From Promethearchaeota archaeon (GTDB lineage: Archaea; Asgardarchaeota; Lokiarchaeia; Sigynarchaeales; MK-D1): a DNA stretch of 8,435 nt. This document shows, piece by piece, positions 1-5,782 of the stretch (positions are counted from its first letter, which is position 1; each line of letters starts with the position of its first letter). A program made the translations under genes and the position numbers. Location: contig JAEOTN010000273.1 in assembly GCA_016839865.1 (NCBI GenBank), positions 1 through 8,435 on the forward strand, read 5' to 3'. Below the pieces are notes generated by a model. That model ran no database searches and had not been told where the DNA came from. It was given only the letters and a program-made list of their open reading frames with translations.

Positions 1-109
1 AGTGAAGAAACTATCGAACAGCAAACAAAGATTAAAACAAAACTCCATTTGATTTTAATTTTCAATGCTAATCACTCACATAAGTGTAATGTTAATTACA
101 ATAAATGTA

Positions 110-117
110 TTTATAAA
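110..117 (+). promoter_or_regulatory. Possible TATA box for the EMAP-domain gene
   Basis: The octamer TTTATAAA is the best archaeal TATA-box match before the gene starting at 182. A start site about 25 nt downstream would give a leader of roughly 40 nt. The box is palindromic, so it could serve either strand. A weaker AT-rich stretch (CTTAAACT, about 152-159) sits at the distance expected for a leaderless transcript and is an alternative. No Shine-Dalgarno-like sequence precedes the ATG. Confidence 0.35.
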
Positions 118-181
118 TCTATTTGGGGTCATGAGTTAGTAAGGTTAACATTCTTAAACTCGAAAAACCCTTGTTATTTTC

Positions 182-874
182 ATGGATACGGGGAATGATT
201 ATCGAATTTTAGTAGTTGAAGATGCAATTAATCGAATTGTGGAAATGATCCGTTTAAAGCGCTTCAAGTTTCAATTTAAACATTATCGAGATTGTCAAGA
301 ACTAATTGAACATGCGAAACGTGTTCTACAAACAGTGAAATACTGCTATTTAGAGCCGGATGCAATCGTATCCATGCCAGAATTTCTTGAGTTTCATGAA
401 ATTACTCAAAAAATCGAGAAATTCATCTCTGAAGAAATAAAAGCAGCCAGTTACAAACCTGATAATCCCAAAGATTTGTTGTTAATCAAGGATTTAGATT
501 GGGTTTTATCAATTTTTAGGGATTTTCAAAGACGAATTCAACTCCCTCCTCACGCAGGAAATGCACTTGATACTTTTTCTGTACAAGTTACTCGAATTGA
601 GAAACATCCCGAGTTAGACAAGTTATTTGTGTGTCGAACAACGGATAAAAAACAAATCTGGAACATCGTAACCAATATCGTTGATATTAAAAAAGACGGA
701 AATTATCCAGCGGTTCATCTACCACCCACAATGTTTGGAGATGTAGTTTCTGAGGCGATGTTTGTATCTGATCAGACTATACTGGATGAACCTGGAACAT
801 TATTACGTTTATCCGGATCTTTATTAGATAGTGTGAATAGTCAAGTGTTCGTGTTACTCAAGAAAGGACACTAA
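182..874 (+). CDS. Predicted RNA-binding protein with C-terminal EMAP/tRNA-binding OB-fold domain
   Basis: The 230-residue protein has two parts. Residues 1-125 are charged and mostly helical with no motif I recognise. Residues about 132-225 match the tRNA_bind (EMAP II/CsaA-like) OB fold: the strand and loop TRIEKHPELDKL (137-148) corresponds to the family's V-x-H-P-x-a-D-k-L signature, and VVSEAMFVS (188-196) to its G-x-x-S-x-G-M motif. The family binds tRNA or structured RNA, either free-standing or appended to aminoacyl-tRNA synthetases. Archaea have a set of proteins of about this size annotated as RNA-binding with a C-terminal EMAP domain (COG2517-like), and the length fits. The specific RNA target is unknown. 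The ATG at 182 is the only start giving the whole N-terminal region, and the gene ends with TAA. It converges on the tRNA-Ala gene 45 nt downstream, which is suggestive but not evidence of a functional link. The protein is probably cytoplasmic, with no signal or membrane segment. Confidence 0.8.
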   Translation: MDTGNDYRILVVEDAINRIVEMIRLKRFKFQFKHYRDCQELIEHAKRVLQTVKYCYLEPDAIVSMPEFLEFHEITQKIEKFISEEIKAASYKPDNPKDLLLIKDLDWVLSIFRDFQRRIQLPPHAGNALDTFSVQVTRIEKHPELDKLFVCRTTDKKQIWNIVTNIVDIKKDGNYPAVHLPPTMFGDVVSEAMFVSDQTILDEPGTLLRLSGSLLDSVNSQVFVLLKKGH

Positions 875-955
875 TTCTAAAGAAGGGGGATGACAAAATA
901 GTGTATGAATTGACAAAAGTGGACAATGGGGGAATCGAACCCCCGACTTCCTCCA

Positions 956-984
956 GCCTGGTATGATGAGTTTTTCATCCGTAT
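956..984 (-). other. tRNA-Ala intron 2, canonical position 37/38
   Basis: This 29-nt insert lies between anticodon-loop positions 37 and 38, the classic archaeal site. The splice motif is a full bulge-helix-bulge: anticodon stem CCTCC/GGAGG, bulge GCT, four-pair central helix TTGG/CCAG, bulge CAA, then the intron hairpin GATGA-AAAAC-TCATC. Cutting after the second base of each 3-nt bulge (CA|A and GC|T) restores a seven-base anticodon loop with GGC. Removal would need the archaeal tRNA splicing endonuclease and a ligase. Confidence 0.9.
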
Positions 985-1002
985 TGCCAAGGAGGCACTC
1001 TG

Positions 1003-1028
1003 TATTGGACCAGATCAGTGATTTGGTC
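1003..1028 (-). other. tRNA-Ala intron 1, non-canonical, in the D loop
   Basis: This 26-nt insert lies between nucleotides 20a and 20b of the mature tRNA. A relaxed bulge-helix-bulge fold is visible. Exon TTGG pairs with CCAA near the intron's 3' end. A 3-nt bulge ATG precedes an intron helix ACCA/TGGT, and a second bulge TAC lies between CCAA and the D stem. Cutting after the second base of each bulge (AT|G and TA|C) gives a textbook D loop. The outer exon helix is the four-pair D stem separated by an AG/A mismatch, so the motif is not fully canonical, and the cut could shift by one nucleotide without changing the mature length. Confidence 0.8.
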
Positions 1029-1172
1029 ATCCAACTGAGCTAATTGCCCATGGTTCTTTTTATTTTTGATTTCATGTTTTACCTATTCTTGAAATGAGTA
1101 ATAAAACAGAATATAAGTGATTTTTATTAAATTTTTTTCTTCATGAACTTCCACCAACCGAAACCGAACCTA

Positions 1173-1180
1173 TTATAAGA
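1173..1180 (+). promoter_or_regulatory. TATA box for the MFS gene, likely leaderless
   Basis: TTATAAGA is centred about 26 nt before the ATG at 1202. Archaeal transcription would therefore begin at or within a nucleotide or two of the start codon, giving a leaderless mRNA. It is directly preceded by the tandem ACCGAAACCGAACC (about 1157-1170), whose purine-rich part could be a TFB-recognition element. No Shine-Dalgarno is present. Two T-rich runs further upstream (1121-1125, 1132-1138) could end incoming transcription. Confidence 0.6.
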
Positions 1181-1201
1181 TTTTCCAACGAAAAGAACAG
1201 T

Positions 1202-2716
1202 ATGAAAAAGAAAATCCAAAAATTCGGAAATGTGTTAATTTTTCTACCTTTAATGGTTTTAATTTCATCAGATGCCTCAATTGTTTTAGCGAATCAGATT
1301 CCAATAATGGTCGAATTCAATATAACCAATTTTTCTCTAATTGGTATGGTTGTTGGGTTATCTCTCATCGCACATGCGATTTGTATGCCGATTTTCGGAT
1401 TTATGGCCGATAAATATCCGCGAAAATGGATCCTAATTATTGGAGCAGGTGTCTGGGCACTTGCAGAAGTAGCAGTATATTTCTCATCGAAATTCTATTT
1501 ATTTGTTATATTTCGATTAATCGCAAGTGGAGCAGCAGCTTCACAAGCACCGGTCACTATGAGTTTACTCTCAGATATTTTTTCATCAGAAAAGCGAGGT
1601 AATTCTTTTGCTTGGTGGGGACTTGCCGGTACAATAGGAAGTTTAGGAGGAGGTTTAATTGGAACTGCATTTAATCCAATTTACAAAGATCAGACGTATA
1701 ATTCATTTGATACACTTGCTTACAAATTATTTTATATAAAAGCTAACTTCCCCATGGAAGAAATTGTCAAATGGCGAATACCATTCCTAATTATGGCTGG
1801 TGCAGGAATTTTCTTTACATTACTTGTGTTATTCGTAAAAGAACCCAAACGTGGAAGTGCCGAGAAAGAACTGGAGAAAGTGTTAGCAAATGAAAAAATT
1901 GATTACTCAAAGAGCTACAGAATCAAATCAGACGATTTGAAGTTTATCTATAAACGCAAATCAAATTTCTGGCTTATAATTAACTGGGTAGATACAGTAA
2001 CTAGCGGTATCGTAGTGGGTTTTCTTTTTACATGGCTGGCGGTTGAAGTCGGATTATCTTTCGATGCTGAAAATCTCATCATAGGAGTAATTTTTCTAGG
2101 AATCTTGATTGCTGGTTTATTGTTTGGTCAATTTTATTTCTCTCGTCGAGGAGATAAAATGGTACAAGCAGGAAATAAGGCAGGTCGGGTGAAAATGGCA
2201 ATATTATGTGGTATTGTAAACATCCCACTGTTAGTTCTCGCGTTTCTCTTCTATCCAAATTTGGGAACTAAAACATTTTTCCGCGGAATGTTAGATTTAT
2301 CAGGAAGCCCTTGGACATTTTATACACTGCTTATAGTTATGGCCCTAATACTTGGCGCAGGAGTCGCATTTGTAATGGGAATAGCTCCAAATTGGTATTC
2401 TAGTATGTTAGATGTTAATTTACCTGAACACAGAGGGACGATGATTGCTACAGCAGCGTTACTAGATTCCATTGGTAGAGCAGTAGGGGCATGGTTTGGT
2501 GGATTTATGATAGATTTCTTCGGCTCTCAAGGAAGTCCAATGCCAATATCGGATACGATCGTGTGGTCTGCACTGACTTTCGGTATTATAAGCGCATTGT
2601 TATGGATACCTATTCGAAAACATAGTAAACGTGATATTGCAGAAGTAACCACAATATTGGAGGAAAGGGCTAGGGATCTCGAAAAACAAGGTCAGGAATC
2701 CAGAGATGTACAATGA
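1202..2716 (+). CDS. Major facilitator superfamily transporter
   Basis: This 504-residue polytopic membrane protein has about 12 hydrophobic segments in two halves. Motif A of the superfamily is present between TM2 and TM3: GFMADKYPRK at 66-75, with D70 and R74. A second conserved stretch, KRGNSFAWWG (131-140), has a counterpart in the C-terminal half at PEHRGTMIATAALLDSIGRA (408-427). The segment ending EPKRGSAEKE (214-223) begins the usual long cytoplasmic loop between TM6 and TM7. The arrangement resembles Spinster-like MFS members, but the substrate and direction of transport cannot be read from the sequence. The C terminus (475-504) is a charged, probably helical cytoplasmic tail. The stop TGA overlaps the next gene by 11 nt, so the transporter and methyltransferase are almost certainly co-transcribed. 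The start is supported by the TATA box 26 nt upstream. Confidence 0.88.
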   Translation: MKKKIQKFGNVLIFLPLMVLISSDASIVLANQIPIMVEFNITNFSLIGMVVGLSLIAHAICMPIFGFMADKYPRKWILIIGAGVWALAEVAVYFSSKFYLFVIFRLIASGAAASQAPVTMSLLSDIFSSEKRGNSFAWWGLAGTIGSLGGGLIGTAFNPIYKDQTYNSFDTLAYKLFYIKANFPMEEIVKWRIPFLIMAGAGIFFTLLVLFVKEPKRGSAEKELEKVLANEKIDYSKSYRIKSDDLKFIYKRKSNFWLIINWVDTVTSGIVVGFLFTWLAVEVGLSFDAENLIIGVIFLGILIAGLLFGQFYFSRRGDKMVQAGNKAGRVKMAILCGIVNIPLLVLAFLFYPNLGTKTFFRGMLDLSGSPWTFYTLLIVMALILGAGVAFVMGIAPNWYSSMLDVNLPEHRGTMIATAALLDSIGRAVGAWFGGFMIDFFGSQGSPMPISDTIVWSALTFGIISALLWIPIRKHSKRDIAEVTTILEERARDLEKQGQESRDVQ

Positions 2717-3494
2717 TCCAGGAACAGATCCAGTAGTAAAATATTACGATGAGACTGTTGGTGTTAGTGGAAAATCCGAGATTGAGTGGTATAAAGAAAA
2801 TGCTATGAAATTTGGTGGACCGGTTTTAGATATTGCTTGTGGCACTGGGAGAATGTCTCTTGTGTTTGCCAAAATGGGTTATGTGGTAACCTCAATTGAT
2901 AATTCCCAGGGAATGTTATCCAGGTTTAAGAACAAGCTAAGTAAAAACCCCGAATTAGCCAGTAAAATTACTCTACATAACCTACCAATGACTAATTTTT
3001 CTTTTCATCAACGATTCAACACGATAGTATGTGTGGATGCGTTTTTCCATAATTTAACCGTTGATGATGAAAAACAGTGTTTAGATTTGATTCATCAACA
3101 TCTCACACCTAGTGGAAGATTTTTCTTCAATGTGCATAGTTACAACCCAAAATTTGTCGAATTGTGTAAAAAATCGGCTGGGAAGACATGGACTGAACGA
3201 AAACGGTATTGGATTAAAGAAAACACAGAGCAGATTGTCCTCAAACAAGCGTTAGACATCACTAAAGATGAAAAAATGATTATTACCAAACTTCAATTCT
3301 TGAGATATGATATAGACGGAGTACTTCTTTCTGATGAATTAAGTGAGTGGAAAACCCACTGTCGCACTTTAGAACAATATAAGAAGATTATAAATGATGC
3401 AAACTTAGAAATTGAAAAACTAGTTGGTACCTATAACAATGGTCCTGTAACACCGGACTCACAATTAATTTTTCAAATTAAGCAACAGAACTAG
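2706..3494 (+). CDS. Class I SAM-dependent methyltransferase
   Basis: The protein has 262 residues with a Rossmann-like methyltransferase fold. Motif I is VLDIACGTGRMSL (40-52), the glycine-rich SAM-binding loop. The acidic residue that binds the ribose hydroxyls is D65 in VTSIDNSQGML. Motif II/IV is FNTIVCVDAFFHNL (104-117), and a post-motif strand follows at LTPSGRFFFNVHSY. The N-terminal YYDETVG (13-19) is typical of the Methyltransf_25/11 group that acts on small molecules. The substrate cannot be assigned. The ATG lies inside the MFS gene (shared 11 nt, ATGTACAATGA); the next Met is residue 34, next to motif I, so the upstream start is required. Translation is probably coupled to the transporter. 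The gene ends in TAG, with an in-frame TAA two codons later. No signal or membrane segment is seen, so it should be cytoplasmic. Confidence 0.88.
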   Translation: MYNDPGTDPVVKYYDETVGVSGKSEIEWYKENAMKFGGPVLDIACGTGRMSLVFAKMGYVVTSIDNSQGMLSRFKNKLSKNPELASKITLHNLPMTNFSFHQRFNTIVCVDAFFHNLTVDDEKQCLDLIHQHLTPSGRFFFNVHSYNPKFVELCKKSAGKTWTERKRYWIKENTEQIVLKQALDITKDEKMIITKLQFLRYDIDGVLLSDELSEWKTHCRTLEQYKKIINDANLEIEKLVGTYNNGPVTPDSQLIFQIKQQN

Positions 3495-3547
3495 ATTATC
3501 TAATACCCTAATTAGTGCAACGCAAAAGCAATAATAAAACCTTGATC

Positions 3548-3557
3548 TAATAAATAA
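3548..3557 (+). promoter_or_regulatory. Possible TATA box for the SDR gene
   Basis: The AT-rich TAATAAATAA is centred about 29 nt before the ATG at 3582, which would again give an almost leaderless transcript. This would let the dehydrogenase gene be transcribed separately from the MFS-methyltransferase pair. An out-of-frame ATG at 3575 lies just before the start; the start at 3582 is chosen because it opens directly onto the NAD-binding strand. Confidence 0.45.
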
Positions 3558-3581
3558 TAGAACCGAATAACACGATGGAAG

Positions 3582-4565
3582 ATGAAAGTACTTGTAACTG
3601 GAGGTTGTGGATTCTTAGGTACTAATGTAGTCCATGCTTTATTAGAGGATGAGACCGAGCATTATGAAATCCGAATTTTAGATTTGTTAGGAGCAACTAC
3701 TAAATATATCGAACATGATAAAGTTGAGATCTTTTTTGGAAGCATTTTGAATCCGGATGATACCCATCTTGCAATGGATGGGATGGATTATGTAATTCAT
3801 TGTGCAGGTGATACGAGTGATTGGTTCAAGAATAAAAAAAAGCAGAGAAACATTAATGTAGAAGGCACTCGAAACGTTATGGAGGCTTCCTTAAAACATC
3901 ATATAAAAAGAAATGTTCACACCTCTACTATAGACACATTTGGGTATAATCCTAATGGTTTAGTTGATGAAAATTGGACAGATTTCAATTATACACGCAA
4001 TAATTATGCAGTAACTAAGCGAGAAGGGGAAATGATTGCATTATCCTATGTAGAAAAAGGATTAGACGTAGTTGTTATCAATCCAGGTTCTATGATCGGA
4101 CCTTATGACCATACATTACAATATGGAAGGTTATATGGAGACTTGCGTGATGGAAAAGTTCCCGGAATACCACCTGGAGGCGTGTCATGGGGACACGTTA
4201 CTGAGGTTGCAAAAGCTCATGTTATTGCATTGAAACATGGAAGAACAGGTGAAAAATATATTTGTGCGGGTGATAACGCCACATATGAAGAAGTTTTTTC
4301 CGAGATTGCCAAAATTATGGATGTTGAACCCCCAAAAAAGGTATTTCCGAAATGGACGATGATGGCATATGCGTATTTCTCTGATTTTGTGTCTCTCTTT
4401 TCAAATAAACCACCACAGGTTAGTACTGGAAGAGCGAGAGATATGTGTATATTCCAGGCGATGGATTCAACGAAAGCTCAGAAAGAATTGGGATATCGAA
4501 TCATTACAGTTAAAGGCATGGTAGAAGATGCGTATAACTGGTATAAAAAAAATGGTTTTCTATGA
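3582..4565 (+). CDS. NAD(P)-dependent epimerase/dehydratase, extended SDR family
   Basis: The protein has 327 residues. The N terminus is the Rossmann nucleotide-binding motif TGGCGFLG (6-13), followed by acidic D34 at the end of strand 2, which favours NAD over NADP. The region IHCAG (72-76) and NVEGTRNVMEAS (92-103) are typical extended-SDR elements. The catalytic set appears intact: T114-S115-T116 in the position of the active-site Ser/Thr, and Y142-x3-K146 in NYAVTKREGE. VVINPGSMIGPYD (073-type strand after the active site) and the late GEKYICAGDNATYEE match the dihydroflavonol-reductase / HpnA-like / 3-beta-HSD-like branch. Substrates in that branch include sugars, flavonoids, sterols and hopanoid precursors, so the substrate here is open. 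The gene lies 87 nt after the methyltransferase in the same orientation and may belong to the same pathway. It converges on the LamG-like gene with only 27 nt between stops. Confidence 0.88.
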   Translation: MKVLVTGGCGFLGTNVVHALLEDETEHYEIRILDLLGATTKYIEHDKVEIFFGSILNPDDTHLAMDGMDYVIHCAGDTSDWFKNKKKQRNINVEGTRNVMEASLKHHIKRNVHTSTIDTFGYNPNGLVDENWTDFNYTRNNYAVTKREGEMIALSYVEKGLDVVVINPGSMIGPYDHTLQYGRLYGDLRDGKVPGIPPGGVSWGHVTEVAKAHVIALKHGRTGEKYICAGDNATYEEVFSEIAKIMDVEPPKKVFPKWTMMAYAYFSDFVSLFSNKPPQVSTGRARDMCIFQAMDSTKAQKELGYRIITVKGMVEDAYNWYKKNGFL

Positions 4566-4570
4566 GATTG

Positions 4571-4580
4571 GAAAAAAGAA
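4571..4580 (-). terminator. Poly-T terminator after the LamG-like gene
   Basis: On the - strand the sequence TTCTTTTTTC begins about 13 nt after the TAA at 4593-4595. A six-T run on the non-template strand without a hairpin is the usual archaeal terminator form. It lies in the 27-nt gap between the convergent SDR and LamG-like genes, so the - strand transcript would end just short of the SDR coding region. Confidence 0.4.
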
Positions 4581-4592
4581 ATGAATCTATAA

Positions 4593-5189
4593 TTACGGTA
4601 TACTTTTTCGGCAGGACGGACAAAATACTACTGGAATACCAGGTATTTTAGGAAGAGTTGTGGCACAATGAGGACAACTAAAAACCTCTATTGATTCCGT
4701 TTCTACAGGTATTTTTCGTTTACGATTGGGCCTCGTTAGTAACGTAGTTGTTGTGATAGTTCCTCCTATACCTACAGCCCCAATTACAAAATAATACCAG
4801 TAATCTAGGATATTTGGATCTCCTGGAGGAGGAGGAGACCCACCTAAAGTGTTTAACAAATCCCCTAGTTGATAATCATCATCCCATGTCCAAGAAAGGG
4901 AATCTAACCATTGTTTCTGGAAATATGAATGACTTGTGCCAAATGAGAAAAATTCGATACTTCCTATAGAATATGGAACTGAAATTGATGCTGTAACTGT
5001 TGTTTTTCCAAAAATTGTGTATGTTACATCGTTATCATCTAAATCAAAAGTTATTCTGCAATGGAAAAACTCATTCTCATTAATTGTGGAAGTAACTGTA
5101 GTACTAGAAATATCGAAAACTGAATTATTTCTGTTTTTATCTCTCGAAGTGAAAAACCATCGATTATAAGGGCTAAAAGTTTTCATCAA
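4593..5189 (-). CDS. C-terminal part of LamG-like surface protein: end of jelly roll, TM anchor, zinc ribbon
   Basis: This is the downstream half of a frame interrupted by TAG at 5253-5255. The interval shown starts at a TTG, but the frame is open for 21 more codons up to the TAG, so this is probably not a real start. Numbered from the TTG, residues 1-110 continue the beta-rich, Ser/Thr-rich extracellular domain. They end in WLDSLSWTWDDDYQLGD (94-110), a pattern I associate with LamG-like domains of Asgard surface proteins. A proline linker SPPPPGDP follows, then one membrane segment (about 130-151) and the basic stop-transfer RPNRKRK. The cytoplasmic tail carries a zinc ribbon, C172-P-H-C175 and C190-P-S-C193. 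The product alone would lack a signal peptide, so on its own it should not reach the membrane correctly. Its ligand is unknown. The stop is TAA. Confidence 0.7.
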   Translation of the reverse strand: MMKTFSPYNRWFFTSRDKNRNNSVFDISSTTVTSTINENEFFHCRITFDLDDNDVTYTIFGKTTVTASISVPYSIGSIEFFSFGTSHSYFQKQWLDSLSWTWDDDYQLGDLLNTLGGSPPPPGDPNILDYWYYFVIGAVGIGGTITTTTLLTRPNRKRKIPVETESIEVFSCPHCATTLPKIPGIPVVFCPSCRKSIP

Positions 5190-5252
5190 AAGACTAAAGA
5201 ATCCATTTTCAGTATTAATAAGAATTCTAGGTGTATCTCCATATTCAAAAGC

Positions 5253-5255
5253 CTA
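5253..5255 (-). other. In-frame TAG codon interrupting the 4593-5714 reading frame
   Basis: The - strand codons around it are GAG ACA ATA TAG GCT TTT GAA. The two flanking frames are in register (5714 minus 5189 is 525, divisible by 3), and no other stop occurs from 5714 to the TAA at 4593. Read through, the frame gives 373 positions with the amber at 154. The composite protein makes architectural sense: signal peptide, LamG-like domain, proline hinge, one TM helix, and a zinc ribbon with cysteines at 347, 350, 365 and 368. Neither half does so alone. The sequence cannot distinguish amber recoding (for example pyrrolysine), readthrough, a recent nonsense mutation, or a consensus error. Confidence 0.85.
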
Positions 5256-5714
5256 TATTGTCTCCCAAGCCCACCAAAATTCAATTGAATGAGTGCTTGA
5301 TGCAGGAGAATCTGGAAAATTATATCCTTCATGATATCCATTTTCAGTAGCTTCGGATTTTAGAATGTTTAAATGTCCATCCACCAGGTCGACTATTTCA
5401 GTACCTCCATTAAATGGATAATCTGCATGATCATAATCTCCATAACCTGTAATGCTGGGATCAAAGGGAGGATTTGGATAGCTCGGATCTAACTGATCGT
5501 TTCGATAAAAGGAAAATAATTGATCAAATGGTTCATTTCCCAAATTATAATCTATTCCGTTGTAATTGGCATCTCCAAAAGTTAAGCATCCATCGTATTC
5601 AGCTGGATCAGCAGCTCCTTTTGGAGAACTTATACTTTCGATTCCGGAGACAAACGCTAGACTGATAAAAATAGCTAAACCCAACATAACCATTAGAAAT
5701 TTTTTCCCCTTCAT
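5253..5714 (-). CDS. N-terminal part of LamG-like surface protein: signal peptide and start of jelly roll
   Basis: The reading frame gives 153 residues before a TAG. The N terminus is a clear Sec signal: basic MKGKK, hydrophobic core about residues 6-22, then a small-residue region with probable cleavage near 23-30. The mature part is acidic, aromatic and glycine-rich, as in secreted beta domains. It ends in STHSIEFWWAWETI (140-153), which resembles the first core strand of LamG/concanavalin-like domains, where a domain should not stop. Translation terminated here would yield a secreted, truncated fragment. The same frame continues without any other stop for 219 codons beyond the TAG. The ATG at 5714 is supported by a TATA-like box about 28 nt upstream and by the signal peptide. 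Confidence 0.7.
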   Translation of the reverse strand: MKGKKFLMVMLGLAIFISLAFVSGIESISSPKGAADPAEYDGCLTFGDANYNGIDYNLGNEPFDQLFSFYRNDQLDPSYPNPPFDPSITGYGDYDHADYPFNGGTEIVDLVDGHLNILKSEATENGYHEGYNFPDSPASSTHSIEFWWAWETI

Positions 5715-5737
5715 AATGAAAGAAAAATCGTTGAGGA

Positions 5738-5747
5738 TTTATTTAAT
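5738..5747 (-). promoter_or_regulatory. TATA box for the LamG-like gene
   Basis: On the - strand ATTAAATAAA is centred about 28 nt before the ATG at 5714, predicting a leaderless or nearly leaderless transcript. It lies just downstream of the helicase gene's presumed terminator, so the two - strand genes are probably transcribed separately. Confidence 0.55.
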
Positions 5748-5756
5748 TTTACTGGT

Positions 5757-5762
5757 AAAAAA
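5757..5762 (-). terminator. Poly-T terminator after the helicase gene
   Basis: The - strand has TTTTTT about 20 nt after the helicase TAA (5783-5785). No hairpin is obvious, which fits archaeal intrinsic termination. It sits between the helicase stop and the LamG gene's TATA box. Confidence 0.45.
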
Positions 5763-5782
5763 GTGAGTTCTTGGAATACTAA

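Larger units (their letters stand above)
920..1049 (-). tRNA. tRNA-Ala(GGC) with two introns
   Basis: Reading the - strand, the acceptor GGGCAAT pairs over 7 bp with ATTGTCC and is followed by discriminator A. The third pair is G3:U70, the universal identity element of tRNA-Ala. The D stem is GCTC/GAGT, the anticodon stem CCTCC/GGAGG, the variable loop AAGTC and the T arm GGGGG-TTCGATT-CCCCC. Removing a 26-nt insert from the D loop and a 29-nt insert after position 37 leaves a normal 75-nt tRNA. It has D loop AGTTGGATCA (A14, G18, G19, A21) and anticodon loop TTGGCAT, hence anticodon GGC for alanine. CCA is not encoded, so it must be added enzymatically. Four T residues follow directly (- strand, 918-915) and may act as terminator. 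I see no convincing TATA box upstream beyond an AT-rich run at about 1057-1073. Confidence 0.93.

Noticed and set aside
1..198. Frame 1 is open from the window edge to a TGA at about 196-198, possibly the tail of an upstream + strand gene.
   Set aside because: The roughly 65-residue translation is Asn/Lys/Cys-rich with no recognisable domain, runs across the likely promoter, and overlaps the start of the next gene. A short - strand frame from an ATG at 47 running off the left edge is equally unsupported. I see no supportable gene in 1-181.
4936..5169. Open frame of 77 codons on the + strand.
   Set aside because: It lies wholly antisense to the LamG-like coding region, with no motif and no promoter.
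5190..5255. A frameshift or a short intergenic gap between two separate LamG-related genes.
   Set aside because: The two halves are in the same frame and the intervening 21 codons are open, so a frameshift is excluded. The downstream half begins only at a TTG, lacks a signal peptide and has no visible promoter, so an independent gene is unlikely.
5253..5255. Selenocysteine recoding at the internal stop.
   Set aside because: Selenocysteine uses TGA, and the codon here is TAG.
5474..5766. Two overlapping short + strand frames opposite the signal-peptide half of the LamG-like gene.
   Set aside because: Both are antisense shadows; the - strand reading has a clear signal peptide and promoter.
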